From Runella defluvii (GTDB taxonomy: Bacteria; Bacteroidota; Bacteroidia; Cytophagales; Spirosomataceae): a stretch of DNA of 64,000 bases. The DNA lies in NCBI RefSeq assembly GCF_014195535.1, contig NZ_JACIBY010000021.1:1-64000 (forward strand), written 5' to 3'. Below are positions 19,595-29,121 of this stretch, piece after piece. The notes beneath the pieces are model-generated. The model worked only from the letters and a program-made list of their open reading frames with translations, had not been told where the DNA came from and ran no database searches. Made by a program: the position numbers and the translations under genes. Numbering within the stretch: the first letter of the stretch is position 1; each line of letters opens with the position of its first letter.

Positions 19595-20392
19595 ATGATT
19601 ACTTCGCCACTTTCGATTCGTTTTGTTAAATATCAAGGAACGGGCAACGACTTCATCATGATTGACGACCGTTCCGAAACCTTTCCTGTCAGTCAGCCGC
19701 TGATTGAGTTTTTGTGCCACCGTCGCTTTGGCATCGGAGCCGACGGCCTCATTCTGCTTCGCAACGCCGAAGGCTACGATTTCCGAATGGTCTATTTCAA
19801 TGCCGATGGTCGCGAAGGAAGTATGTGTGGAAACGGCGGGCGCTGCACTGTACGGTTTGCGCAAGATTTAGGTCTTTTTGAAGAAAACACCACGTTTATC
19901 GCCGTCGATGGCGAACACAAGGCCGTAGCCTGCGAGGAAGAAATTTTCCTCAATATGAGTAACGTGGCAGGCAGCGAAAAAGATGGTGCTGACTTCTTCC
20001 TCAACACAGGTTCTCCACATTTTGTGCGTTTTGTCAAAGACGTAGAAGCCACGGAAGTAGTCGCCGACGGCAAAGCTATTCGTTACGGTGAGGTATATGG
20101 CCCGAAAGGTGGTACCAACGTTAACTTTACCGAAGTAATGGGTGAACAATCCATTTATGTGCGCACCTACGAGCGCGGGGTTGAAGACGAAACTTATTCT
20201 TGCGGAACTGGCGTAACAGCCTGCGCCTTAATGGCCTACCAACACCTAGGCATGAACGAGCCCATCAGCGTCAAAACCAAAGGCGGCCCACTTCGCGTGT
20301 CATTTGTGGCACACGAAAACGGTTCTTTTGACAATATTTACTTGATTGGCCCTGCGGTGCGGGTGTTTGAGGGGGTATTTGAGGTTAACTAA
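19595..20392 (+). CDS. dapF: Diaminopimelate epimerase
   Basis: 265 residues. Interconverts LL- and meso-diaminopimelate, giving meso-DAP for lysine and peptidoglycan; cytoplasmic, PLP-independent. Both catalytic cysteines are present in their motifs: SMCGNGGRC (Cys about 78) and YSCGTGVTAC (Cys about 207). The N-terminal FVKYQGTGNDFIMID is the family start. Length is normal. It begins 31 bp after the rplS terminator and ends at a convergent hairpin shared with the rhodanese gene. Confidence 0.97.
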   Translation: MITSPLSIRFVKYQGTGNDFIMIDDRSETFPVSQPLIEFLCHRRFGIGADGLILLRNAEGYDFRMVYFNADGREGSMCGNGGRCTVRFAQDLGLFEENTTFIAVDGEHKAVACEEEIFLNMSNVAGSEKDGADFFLNTGSPHFVRFVKDVEATEVVADGKAIRYGEVYGPKGGTNVNFTEVMGEQSIYVRTYERGVEDETYSCGTGVTACALMAYQHLGMNEPISVKTKGGPLRVSFVAHENGSFDNIYLIGPAVRVFEGVFEVN

Positions 20393-20454
20393 TTTTAAAC
20401 CATACAAGTAATATAAGAGATTATTACCTTGTTTGAAAAGTAGTATGATATTTT

Positions 20455-20596
20455 TTATCCCGCAGATGTTCTGTGTAACGCAGATTAAAATTCAACGCGG
20501 ATTGGCGCAGATAAGCTCATTAGCCGAATTAATCACCCAAAATCTGCGGGTATCTGCGGTTTTAGAATCAGCGTAAATCTGCGGGTAAATTATAAA
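20455..20596. repeat. Intergenic repeat with alternating CTGCG/CGCAG motifs
   Basis: CCGCAGAT, CGCAGATTAAAATTC, GCGGATTGGCGCAGAT on the left and AATCTGCGGGTATCTGCGG, CGTAAATCTGCGGG on the right form a long imperfect inverted repeat. Similar CTGCG-rich stretches are, from general knowledge, common between genes in Bacteroidota. No gene is present. Confidence 0.65.
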
Positions 20597-20618
20597 AAAA
20601 CTTAATAAACAACGTATT

Positions 20619-20654
20619 ATAAGGCTGTAAGTGAAAAATCTTACATGGCCTTAT
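20619..20654. terminator. Bidirectional hairpin between dapF and rhodanese gene
   Basis: ATAAGGCTGTAAG (20619-20631) pairs with CTTACA plus GCCTTAT (20640-20654) with a 2-nt bulge and an 8-nt loop. It lies between two convergent genes. Confidence 0.6.
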
Positions 20655-20675
20655 ATGTCTTTTATGGTTCAATAA

Positions 20676-20978
20676 CTAATCCTCCACTTCAAGAATCCCA
20701 CCGTGAAGATGATAGATGTTTTTTGTTTGGAAAATATCGGTTCGGCAATAGTCTTTGGCAGCTACTTTTGAACGAGTACCGTTGGTACATACGACTACAA
20801 TTGTGTCAAAAGGAAGAAGTTCAGCATGATGCTCACGAATGTCGGCCAAAGGAATATTTATTCCTCCAATATTAAACTCCTCAAATTCCCAAGGCTCTCG
20901 CACATCCACTAAAATAGTGCTCGCTTCTTTTGCCAAAGCCTCGGCCGCTTCTAATGAAATGTCGCTGTATATTTTCAT
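20676..20978 (-). CDS. Rhodanese-like domain protein
   Basis: 100 residues from ATG 20978 (MKIYSDISLEAAEAL); seven in-frame codons upstream lie in repeat DNA and are left out. A single rhodanese domain: ILVDVREPWEFEEFNIGGIN, IPLADI, and active loop VVVCTNGTRSKVA with the sulfur-carrying cysteine. Such one-domain proteins move sulfane sulfur in the cytoplasm; the partner is unknown. The gene just upstream (DUF721) is separated from it by the duplicated REP unit. Confidence 0.88.
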   Translation of the reverse strand: MKIYSDISLEAAEALAKEASTILVDVREPWEFEEFNIGGINIPLADIREHHAELLPFDTIVVVCTNGTRSKVAAKDYCRTDIFQTKNIYHLHGGILEVED

Positions 20979-20981
20979 GCT

Positions 20982-21093
20982 GTGTGCAGGGTTGCTCACA
21001 ACCCTGTTTTTATATTAGATAAACACAATATCCGTAATGTGTGCAGGGTTGCTCACAACCCTGTTTTATTTAGATAAACACAATATCCGTAAT
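20982..21093. repeat. Tandem duplication (57/55 bp) carrying a GGGTTG hairpin and the dciA 3' end
   Basis: Copy 1 is 20982-21038 and copy 2 is 21039-21093. Both begin GTGTGCAGGG, contain the hairpin GGGTTGCTCACAACCC (20989-21004 and 21046-21061), and end GATAAACACAATATCCGTAAT. The end of copy 2 is the true 3' end of the DUF721 gene, so copy 1 holds a displaced duplicate of that gene's last codons. REP-like cluster B. Confidence 0.9.
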
Positions 21094-21390
21094 AATTTCG
21101 TACCCAAACGCCCGATTCAGCGATTCAATTAATTTTTTCTTCGCCAACACCAACTCTTGCGTCAATGGCGCTGACGTAAGTTGTAGAAACAGCACCTTTT
21201 CTTTGACGTAAATCGCGCTTGTACGGGACGCAATCTCAGGCCCTACGAGTTTTTCCCAATGAACTTTGACCGATGTTTCGTCAAACTTGGCATTCAAACG
21301 ATACATCTCAAGCATCTTTCCGATGGCCTCTCCCACCGAAACCGTCCCTGGTTTTCTGGCTGCGTTTTCTTTTTTGAAGCGATAAATCAT
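21070..21390 (-). CDS. DUF721 / DciA-like protein
   Basis: 106 residues. The family motif is present: MLEMYRLNAKFDETSVKVHW, EKLVGPEIASRTSAI, then VLFLQLTSAPLTQELVLAKK. DUF721 proteins are the short relatives of DciA, the loader of replicative helicase DnaB in many bacteria; that role is not shown for this branch. It lies divergent from the met operon. Its last codons have been duplicated together with a REP hairpin. Confidence 0.85.
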   Translation of the reverse strand: MIYRFKKENAARKPGTVSVGEAIGKMLEMYRLNAKFDETSVKVHWEKLVGPEIASRTSAIYVKEKVLFLQLTSAPLTQELVLAKKKLIESLNRAFGYEIITDIVFI

Positions 21391-21461
21391 AATAGGGTAG
21401 CATATTAAAACACAAATTTAGGGGGATTGGGAGCTTTGGTGCAGTTTTTTGACTATTTTAT

Positions 21462-21492
21462 TTTGGATTTCGGCACTTCCGCCGTAATATTG
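21462..21492 (+). promoter_or_regulatory. Promoter of the SAM riboswitch-metY-metX unit
   Basis: TTTG at 21462-21465 and TAATATTG at 21485-21492 (one mismatch to TAnnTTTG) with a 19-bp spacer. This starts the transcript about 30 bp before riboswitch stem P1. Confidence 0.7.
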
Positions 21493-21530
21493 CCCCATCA
21501 AGTCAGTTGCTTCTCATTCGCACAGCGATT

Positions 21531-21641
21531 GATTTATAAAGAAGAGGGGAGAGAATAGGCTCTACGAACCTCTGGCAACCTGTTTCAACATACGCGGAAT
21601 AAGGTGCTAATTCCTACCTGAGCAATCGGGGCATATAAATC
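21531..21641 (+). ncRNA. SAM-I (S-box) riboswitch
   Basis: Stem P1 is formed by GATTTATA (21531-21538) and TATAAATC (21634-21641). Inside are the S-box core segments AAGAGGGGAGAGAATAGGC, CTACGAACCTCTGGCAACC and AAGGTGCTAATTCCTACC, which match the SAM-I consensus (GA-rich 5' strand, GGCAACC, GGUGCUAAUUCC). It precedes metY-metX, the classical target. When bound by S-adenosylmethionine it should lower expression. No clear Rho-independent terminator follows, so the output may act on translation or through the 43-codon leader frame. Confidence 0.92.
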
Positions 21642-21650
21642 GAAACAATC

Positions 21651-21782
21651 ATGTTAAGATTCTTAGAAAAATGCGTGCGCTTCCAGCGTGCCCTACTGTG
21701 TTCCAATCTCCGTATGTGTCCTTTTTTAGGATGCACAACGAATGCTATGTTGTTTTTTCAGTTCCCAACCAATAACCATTAA
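21651..21782 (+). CDS. Possible 43-residue leader peptide between riboswitch and metY
   Basis: ATG 21651 opens a 43-codon frame ending at TAA 21780-21782, 12 bp before the metY start. The product, starting MLRFLEKCVRFQRALLCSNL, has four cysteines (8, 17, 23, 28) and two internal methionines. It lies where a SAM riboswitch expression platform is expected. It may be a chance frame. A leader peptide sensing sulfur amino acids would fit the place, but no evidence beyond position and composition exists. Confidence 0.3.
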   Translation: MLRFLEKCVRFQRALLCSNLRMCPFLGCTTNAMLFFQFPTNNH

Positions 21783-23096
<1,314 letters not shown>

Positions 23097-23125
23097 TCAA
23101 TAATTAAGTAAAGCACTTATTTACC

Positions 23126-24160
23126 TTGGCAGTACATACGTTTAAATACCCCTACACTTTTCCATTGGAACTCGGCGGCGAACTCGCTGGGTTCCAATTG
23201 GCCTATACCACCCACGGCACCCTCAACGCCGACGGCAGCAATGTGCTTTGGGTCTGTCATGCACTCACAGGAAACGCCGATCCGACCGATTGGTGGGATG
23301 GACTGGTAGGTAATGGGCTTCATTACGACCCTAAAGATTGGTTTATCGTTTGTGCCAACGTGCTGGGCTCGCATTACGGCTCCACCAACGCACTGAGTAT
23401 CAACCATCAAACGGGAGCGCCCTATTACCGCACCTTTCCTGATATTTCGATTCGTGACAACATCCACGCGTTTGAGTTACTGCGCGAGGAATTAGGAATA
23501 TCGCATATTCATACTCTTGTGGGTGGTTCGCTTGGTGGCCAACAAGCTGTGGAATGGGCTATCATTCAACCAGAACTCATCGGCGACTTGGTGCTTATTG
23601 CCACCAACGCCGTTCATTCACCTTGGGGTATTGCTTTCAATGAATCGCAGCGGATGGCCATCAAAGCCGACCCTACTTGGAAGGAAGCTCGCCCCGATGC
23701 AGGCGCCGAAGGCATGAAAGTGGCCCGCTCAATTGCACTCCTCTCCTACCGCAACTACGACACCTACGATTTTACCCAAGCCCGCGATAGCAACGAACAA
23801 ACGGAAAACTTCCGCGCGGCGACTTACCAGCAGTACCAAGGAGATAAATTAGCGAATCGTTTCAACGCGTTTTCGTATTGGGCGCTCTCGCGGATGATGG
23901 ATTTGCACAACGTTGGCCGCAACCGACCCAGTATTATTCATGCGCTTGCGCAAGTGAAAGCCCGTACGTTGGTAGTAGGGATTAGTTCGGACATATTATT
24001 CCCGCCGTCGGAACAGAAGTTTTTAACAAAACACATCCCCGAAGCAGAGTATCAAGAAATTGACTCTTTGTACGGCCACGATGGTTTTTTGATTGAATAC
24101 AAACAGCTCCGCCAGATTCTTACGTCTTGGGAAAAGAAAAGGTCGGTTGTAGCTTCGTAG
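23126..24160 (+). CDS. metX: Homoserine O-acetyltransferase
   Basis: 344 residues from a TTG start at 23126 (MAVHTFKYPYTFPLELGGEL); no ATG is suitably placed and the N-terminus matches the family, so TTG is the likely start. Alpha/beta-hydrolase fold. Family motifs are AYTTHGTLNADGSNVLWVCH, FIVCANVLGSHYGSTN and the nucleophile elbow LVGGSLGGQQAVEWA (Ser). The late His is in YGHDGFLIEY. It acetylates homoserine using acetyl-CoA to supply MetY. Second gene of the riboswitch-controlled unit. Confidence 0.94.
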   Translation: MAVHTFKYPYTFPLELGGELAGFQLAYTTHGTLNADGSNVLWVCHALTGNADPTDWWDGLVGNGLHYDPKDWFIVCANVLGSHYGSTNALSINHQTGAPYYRTFPDISIRDNIHAFELLREELGISHIHTLVGGSLGGQQAVEWAIIQPELIGDLVLIATNAVHSPWGIAFNESQRMAIKADPTWKEARPDAGAEGMKVARSIALLSYRNYDTYDFTQARDSNEQTENFRAATYQQYQGDKLANRFNAFSYWALSRMMDLHNVGRNRPSIIHALAQVKARTLVVGISSDILFPPSEQKFLTKHIPEAEYQEIDSLYGHDGFLIEYKQLRQILTSWEKKRSVVAS

Positions 24161-24166
24161 AGAACC

Positions 24167-25198
24167 ATGTTCAAAAAAATCCTCCTTGGTTTGCTTGGCA
24201 TTTTGCTGATTCTCGGCCTTTATTACCGAGAGTTGGTCAGTTATGGGTACATGCAAGCCAAAGGTCAGCTTCAGATTTTGTTCAATACGCAGCCCGTGGC
24301 GGAGGTGCTGAAAAACCCGTCGTTTCCTGACTCGCTCAAGCAACGCCTCAGGCTCATTGGCGAAATCAAACAATTTGCCGTCGATTCCTTAGGACTAGAT
24401 TCCTCGGGAAGCTATACCGAGTTCTATGACCAACACGGCAAACCCATTTTGTGGGTACTAACCGCTTCTGAAAAATACCGCCTCATTCCCCGCGAATGGA
24501 ATTTTCCAGTGATAGGAACGTTTGCTTACAAAGGTTTTTTTGACACTACTCGCGCGGACAAAGAGCGCCAATTGCTTATATCAGAGGGCTTTGACACGCA
24601 GCTCAACGAAGTCTCGGCTTGGAGTACATTGGGATTTTTCAAAGACCCTATTTTGTCTTCTATGCTGTACCGAGGCGAAGGAAGTTTGGCCAACCTTATC
24701 ATTCACGAAATGACGCACGGGACGCTGTTTGTCAAAAATAATCTTGAACTCAACGAAAACCTCGCCAGTTTTGTAGGCGACTACGGGGCAATTCGCTTTT
24801 TGACCGCTAAATACGGTGCAAATTCACCCGAATTAGAAAAATACGAGTTCAGAAAACGCTATAACGATGCGATTTCGCAGCACATCGTACGGGGGGCAAA
24901 ACAGCTTGATAGTTTGTACAAAACCTTCCGCCCTTCGTTGAGTGCTACCCAAAAAGACACCTTAAAAACGAGACAAATCCGCCACATTGTTCAACAATCG
25001 GATACACTTTTGGGTGGACTTGTTGGGAAAAAATACCCTTGGCGAGGCACGAAATTGCCCAACAATGCGTTTTTTATCGGATACCTGACGTATCACTCCC
25101 AACAAAACCAGTTTCAAGACGAGTTTAATCATAAATTCAAGGGTAATTTTCCAAAGTACCTTGCTTACTTGAAAGCAACCTACCCAACCTCGTTTTAG
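24167..25198 (+). CDS. Predicted aminopeptidase (PF10023-type), membrane-anchored
   Basis: 343 residues. An N-terminal hydrophobic helix (MFKKILLGLLGILLILGLYY) probably anchors it in the inner membrane with the body outside the cytoplasm. The zinc motif HExxH is seen in LIIHEMTHGTLF (about residue 181), followed by NENLASFVGDYGA, which offers the third ligand. This fits the predicted aminopeptidase family PF10023. It starts 6 bp after metX, so it may be co-transcribed with the riboswitch operon. A link to methionine metabolism is not evident. Confidence 0.8.
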   Translation: MFKKILLGLLGILLILGLYYRELVSYGYMQAKGQLQILFNTQPVAEVLKNPSFPDSLKQRLRLIGEIKQFAVDSLGLDSSGSYTEFYDQHGKPILWVLTASEKYRLIPREWNFPVIGTFAYKGFFDTTRADKERQLLISEGFDTQLNEVSAWSTLGFFKDPILSSMLYRGEGSLANLIIHEMTHGTLFVKNNLELNENLASFVGDYGAIRFLTAKYGANSPELEKYEFRKRYNDAISQHIVRGAKQLDSLYKTFRPSLSATQKDTLKTRQIRHIVQQSDTLLGGLVGKKYPWRGTKLPNNAFFIGYLTYHSQQNQFQDEFNHKFKGNFPKYLAYLKATYPTSF

Positions 25199-25230
25199 GG
25201 AGTTTTTGTTTTACTTACCATCCACTCAAT

Positions 25231-26016
25231 ATGCTCGGACGCTTCGCCTTGGTATTTGCTGTGTTTTTTTTCTCTTCTTTTCATACCAAAGATTCCTATC
25301 GCCGTATCCCACAAACCAACTTTGGCGTAGGTGAACACCTCGAATACCGCGTACATTATGGCATTTTCAACGCGGCCAATGCCGTCGTGGACGTAAGCCC
25401 GAATGTTTATCAGGTGAATGGTCGGCCGTGTTACAAAATCAATATTGTGGGAACGACCCTTGGCGCTTTCAGTTGGTTTGCTAAAGTGCGCGACGAATGG
25501 CAATCCTGGATGGATACCTCGGCCATCGTTTCCCAGAAATTTTACCGTAATATTCAAGAAAACAACTACCGCAAAGTGGAAACAACGGTGTTTAACCACG
25601 ACACCGACGACGCCGTAGTGACCGACGAAAACGGCACCAAAAAATTTGAAGTACCTAATCACATTCAGGATGCGATTAGTAGTTATTTTTTCCTCCGCAC
25701 GCTCGATTTTACAAAACTTAGCCCCAACGAAATGGTGGAAGTGCCTACGTTTTTTGAGAACTCAGTCTATAAACTCAAAGTAAAATACCGTGGCAAGGAT
25801 GTGGTAAAGACCAAATATGGCAAAATAAAAGCCTTTAGGCTCACACCTATCATGCCTAATAATGAGCTTTTTAAAGGTGAAAACTCCATTCGAATTTGGG
25901 TTTCGGACGATGCCAACAAAGTCCCCATCAAAGTCGAGGTGGACCTATGGGTGGGGGCTTTGGTGATGGAGGTTAGCTCGTACCGAGGGGCTCGAAATGC
26001 CTACAATTGGTACTAG
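25231..26016 (+). CDS. DUF3108 domain secreted protein
   Basis: 261 residues. An N-terminal hydrophobic segment (MLGRFALVFAVFFFSSFHTK) acts as a signal peptide. The body fits DUF3108: NFGVGEHLEYRVHYGIFNAA, YFFLRTLDFTKLSPNEMVEV, and VKYRGKDVVKTKYGKIKAFR. The family is an envelope protein of unknown role in Bacteroidota and Proteobacteria. It follows the aminopeptidase by 32 bp and is probably the last gene of the met transcription unit, since a REP pair and a convergent gene follow. Confidence 0.82.
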   Translation: MLGRFALVFAVFFFSSFHTKDSYRRIPQTNFGVGEHLEYRVHYGIFNAANAVVDVSPNVYQVNGRPCYKINIVGTTLGAFSWFAKVRDEWQSWMDTSAIVSQKFYRNIQENNYRKVETTVFNHDTDDAVVTDENGTKKFEVPNHIQDAISSYFFLRTLDFTKLSPNEMVEVPTFFENSVYKLKVKYRGKDVVKTKYGKIKAFRLTPIMPNNELFKGENSIRIWVSDDANKVPIKVEVDLWVGALVMEVSSYRGARNAYNWY

Positions 26017-26060
26017 TTTTTAGTGTCGAGGGTAAAATGCAAAGTGTCGAATGAACGGTT

Positions 26061-26124
26061 GGGTTGTGAGCAACCCTTGGCACGGAAACGTGCGTAACGT
26101 GTGTTGGGTTGCTCACAACCCAAC
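26061..26124. repeat. REP-like cluster C: two facing GGGTTG hairpins
   Basis: GGGTTGTGAGCAACCC at 26061-26076 and, in the opposite orientation, GGGTTGCTCACAACCC at 26106-26121; the second extends to 9-bp arms (GTTGGGTTG/CAACCCAAC). It lies between convergent genes and may also end transcription from both sides. Confidence 0.85.
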
Positions 26125-26129
26125 TTTGC

Positions 26130-27251
26130 CTACGCGCTTCTTTTTCGGTAATTAAATACCGCAAGCGCATTGAAACCCACCGCAAAGGCTATCATGACCA
26201 AAAATTCGGGAATTAAATCAGAAAAAGCACTTCCTTTGATGTAAACCGCCCGAATGATTTTGATAAAATAAGCAGGTGGATTGATGCGGGTCAGCCATTG
26301 CGCCCACTCGGGCATACTTTCGATAGGCGTGTATAGCCCTCCCAACAAAATAAATACCATCATGCAGAAAAAAGCGAAGAGCGTGGCTTGCTGCTGCGTA
26401 TCGGCAAAGGTACTGATTAACAAGCCAATCCCTAACACACCAAACATATACACCGCCGAAAAAGCGTAAATTGTAAAGAAAGAACCAACGGGTAAAAAGC
26501 GGAATATGACAAAGGTTACAATCATTCCTAACGTAATCGAAACCATCCCCAATACCCAAAAAGGAATCAGTTTTCCTAGAATAAATTCGTGTTTTTTGAG
26601 CGGCGTCACGTTGATTTGTTCAATGGTGCCCACTTCTTTTTCGGCCACGATGTTCAGCGCCGTTAAGAATGCCCCCACCATCGTCACCAAAATGGCCAAA
26701 ATACCTGGCACCATAAACAAATGGTAATCAAAATGAGGATTGTACCAGTTGGCCGACGTAATTTCAATTTGGGGCATTTCGTTAAACTTAGGCAGCAACA
26801 TCCACTCTTCCCGAATTTCGCGGTTAAAATCACCAATCATCTGGGCCGCGTAAGCCGTTCCCAATCCCGCCCGTACCCCGTTGACCGCATCGGCTGCTAG
26901 GTGCAACTGCGCCTTGTTGAACTTAATCAAATCGCGCTCAAAATGCGCAGGAATCGTCAATATCAAATCGGTTTTCCCATCCCCTACGGTCTTGGTCGCT
27001 TGGGCATAAGATTGCGTGTATTCGACCAGTTGAAAGTAACCCGACGCCGTCATTTTATTCACCAACTTCGACGAATAGGTAGAATGGTCTTGGTCCACGA
27101 CGCTGATAGAAATGTGTTTGATTTCGTAATCGGCCGCCAGTGGAATGACAATCAGCTGCATGATGGGCATAATCAGAATCATTCGTAAAATGGTAGGATT
27201 CCGAAATATTTGCCGAAATTCTTTTTGCAACAAAAAAACTAGATTTCGCAT
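26130..27251 (-). CDS. ABC-2 type transporter permease (YbhR-like)
   Basis: 373 residues. One N-terminal membrane helix (RMILIMPIMQLIVIPLAADY), a large extracytoplasmic domain (about 45-175), then five further helices (e.g. VPGILAILVTMVGAFLTALN and FAFFCMMVFILLGGLYTPIE): the ABC2_membrane_3 layout. The cytoplasmic EKEVGTIEQINVTPLKKHEF segment is the coupling region. Last gene of a six-gene efflux unit; pairs with the permease just upstream. By similarity of gene order to E. coli ybhGFSR, it exports drugs or membrane-active compounds; the substrate is unknown. Confidence 0.88.
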   Translation of the reverse strand: MRNLVFLLQKEFRQIFRNPTILRMILIMPIMQLIVIPLAADYEIKHISISVVDQDHSTYSSKLVNKMTASGYFQLVEYTQSYAQATKTVGDGKTDLILTIPAHFERDLIKFNKAQLHLAADAVNGVRAGLGTAYAAQMIGDFNREIREEWMLLPKFNEMPQIEITSANWYNPHFDYHLFMVPGILAILVTMVGAFLTALNIVAEKEVGTIEQINVTPLKKHEFILGKLIPFWVLGMVSITLGMIVTFVIFRFLPVGSFFTIYAFSAVYMFGVLGIGLLISTFADTQQQATLFAFFCMMVFILLGGLYTPIESMPEWAQWLTRINPPAYFIKIIRAVYIKGSAFSDLIPEFLVMIAFAVGFNALAVFNYRKRSA

Positions 27252-27264
27252 TTCTTCTCTTTTT

Positions 27265-28371
27265 TTAAGCCAATCGAATTTTGAACTTACGTATCGCCAC
27301 GGTCAAGTAAACAACCGTCATAACCGCCAAAATCAGGGTCTGTTTGGCTACGTACGAAAACCCTAATCCTTTCACCATAATGGCCCGAACGATGCTGTAA
27401 TACCACTTCGTCGGAACGATATTGCTTACAATTTGCAACGGCAACGGCATGTTCTCAATCGGAAACATAAACCCGCTAAAAACCAACGCGGGCATCAAAA
27501 AACCTACCAGCGACAAAAACATGGCTGTTTGCTGAGAATCCACCACCGCCGACACCAATAAACCTAAGGATAAGGTGGTTAGAATAAACAACAAACTCTC
27601 AGCCAACAGCAAAGGAAGGCTTCCTCGAATGGGCATATCCAACAGAAATACCGCCAATAGCAAAATGATAACTACATCAATAAAGCACAGAAACAAGTAA
27701 GGTACGGCTTTGCTAAGAACCACCAACAAAGGACGCATGGGCGAAACAAGCAAGATTTCCATGGTTCCTGTTTCTTTCTCTTTGACAATCGACACCGAGG
27801 TCATCATGGCACCCAACAGCATCAAAATCAGGGTCATTACGCCTGGCACAAAGTTGTACGAGCTTTTAAGCTGCGGGTTATACAACATCCGCGTTTCGGT
27901 TTCGATGGTGTACGGTAGCTTTTTCTGTTCAGTAAGTTCGTTTTGGTAATCGCGAAAAATGCTAGAGGCATAATTGATGACAATGTTAGACGTGTTGGGG
28001 TCGGACGCATCACCAATAAAGCGAACTTGTGCTTGGTTGGTATGTGACAAATCTTCTTGAAAGTTTTGAGGAAAAATAATCACCAACCGCGCCTCACCCC
28101 GCCGAAAAACCCGCTCAATTTGCGCCTCAGAAGTCAAGCGTTCTTTGACACTGAAATACTGACTTTGGTCAATACGGTCGATGAGTAAACGTGAGGCATC
28201 ATCGTTGGAATAATCCAAAATGGCCACGTTTGAATTTTTAACTTCGCTTGAAAGCGCAAAGCCAAACAAAATCATCATCACGACGGGCAACCCCAGCAAA
28301 ATCACCAAGCTACGGGTATCGCGGAGTACGTGCCAAAATTCTTTTCGGATAAATGCTACAAATGTTTTCAT
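27265..28371 (-). CDS. ABC-2 type transporter permease (YbhS-like)
   Basis: 368 residues, same architecture as the downstream permease: first helix SLVILLGLPVVMMILFGFAL, an extracytoplasmic domain, then helices such as VPGVMTLILMLLGAMMTSVS with the coupling motif EKETGTMEILLVSPMRPLLV. It starts 4 bp after the ATPase gene and ends 13 bp before the second permease, so the two permeases probably form a heterodimer. Confidence 0.88.
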   Translation of the reverse strand: MKTFVAFIRKEFWHVLRDTRSLVILLGLPVVMMILFGFALSSEVKNSNVAILDYSNDDASRLLIDRIDQSQYFSVKERLTSEAQIERVFRRGEARLVIIFPQNFQEDLSHTNQAQVRFIGDASDPNTSNIVINYASSIFRDYQNELTEQKKLPYTIETETRMLYNPQLKSSYNFVPGVMTLILMLLGAMMTSVSIVKEKETGTMEILLVSPMRPLLVVLSKAVPYLFLCFIDVVIILLLAVFLLDMPIRGSLPLLLAESLLFILTTLSLGLLVSAVVDSQQTAMFLSLVGFLMPALVFSGFMFPIENMPLPLQIVSNIVPTKWYYSIVRAIMVKGLGFSYVAKQTLILAVMTVVYLTVAIRKFKIRLA

Positions 28372-28375
28372 GTTG

Positions 28376-29116
28376 TTATTCTCCTCTTTTTGCTCCGCGC
28401 GCTAGTTGTAAAAATACCTCATCCATGCTCTCTACCTGAAACTGCTTTTTAAGCCCCGAAGGCGTGTCTAAGGCCGCAATCGTCCCGTCAACCATGATCG
28501 AAACACGGTCGCAATATTCCGCTTCGTCCATGTAATGGGTTGTCACAAAAACGGTGATTCCCTCGTGCGCTGCTTCGTAAATCATGTCCCAAAATTGGCG
28601 ACGCGTAATGGGATCAACGCCGCCCGTAGGTTCATCCAAAAACACCACCTTGGGGCGGTGCAAAATGGCCACCGAGAAGGATATTTTTTGTTTCCACCCC
28701 AGCGGCAACGAACCCACTAGCTTATCCGCCTCTTGGTTTAGTCCAAGTCGTTCAATCAGCACGGCTGTTTTTTCGCGAAGCTCTTTACGGGTCAATCCGT
28801 AAATCCCTCCAAAAAACTGGATATTTTCCCGCACCGTCAGGTTTTCGTACAACGAAAACTTTTGACTCATGTACCCAATGTGCTTTTTAATTTCTTCATT
28901 TTGGCGGTACACGTCATAGCCTGCTACCGATGCCTTGCCCGAGGTGGGCTCCAGCAACCCGCACAGTATCCGCATGGCGGTGGTTTTTCCAGCGCCATTG
29001 GCGCCCAAAAAACCAAAAATCTCCCCTTCTTTTACGTCAAACGTGATGGCATTTACGGCCACGAAGTCACCAAATTTTCGGGTAAGTCCTTCGGTATGAA
29101 TGACTGATTTTGTCAT
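28376..29116 (-). CDS. ABC transporter ATP-binding protein (second of pair)
   Basis: 246 residues. Walker A GANGAGKTTA, Walker B VVFLDEPTGGVDP, switch His in VTTHYMDEAEYCDRV. The signature motif is not LSGGQ but SLPLGWKQKI, a variant known from C-terminal halves of YbhF-type proteins. With the adjacent ATPase this resembles E. coli YbhF split into two genes. It energises the two ABC-2 permeases. It starts 5 bp after the partner ATPase gene. Confidence 0.92.
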   Translation of the reverse strand: MTKSVIHTEGLTRKFGDFVAVNAITFDVKEGEIFGFLGANGAGKTTAMRILCGLLEPTSGKASVAGYDVYRQNEEIKKHIGYMSQKFSLYENLTVRENIQFFGGIYGLTRKELREKTAVLIERLGLNQEADKLVGSLPLGWKQKISFSVAILHRPKVVFLDEPTGGVDPITRRQFWDMIYEAAHEGITVFVTTHYMDEAEYCDRVSIMVDGTIAALDTPSGLKKQFQVESMDEVFLQLARGAKRGE

Positions 29117-29121
29117 AGGTT

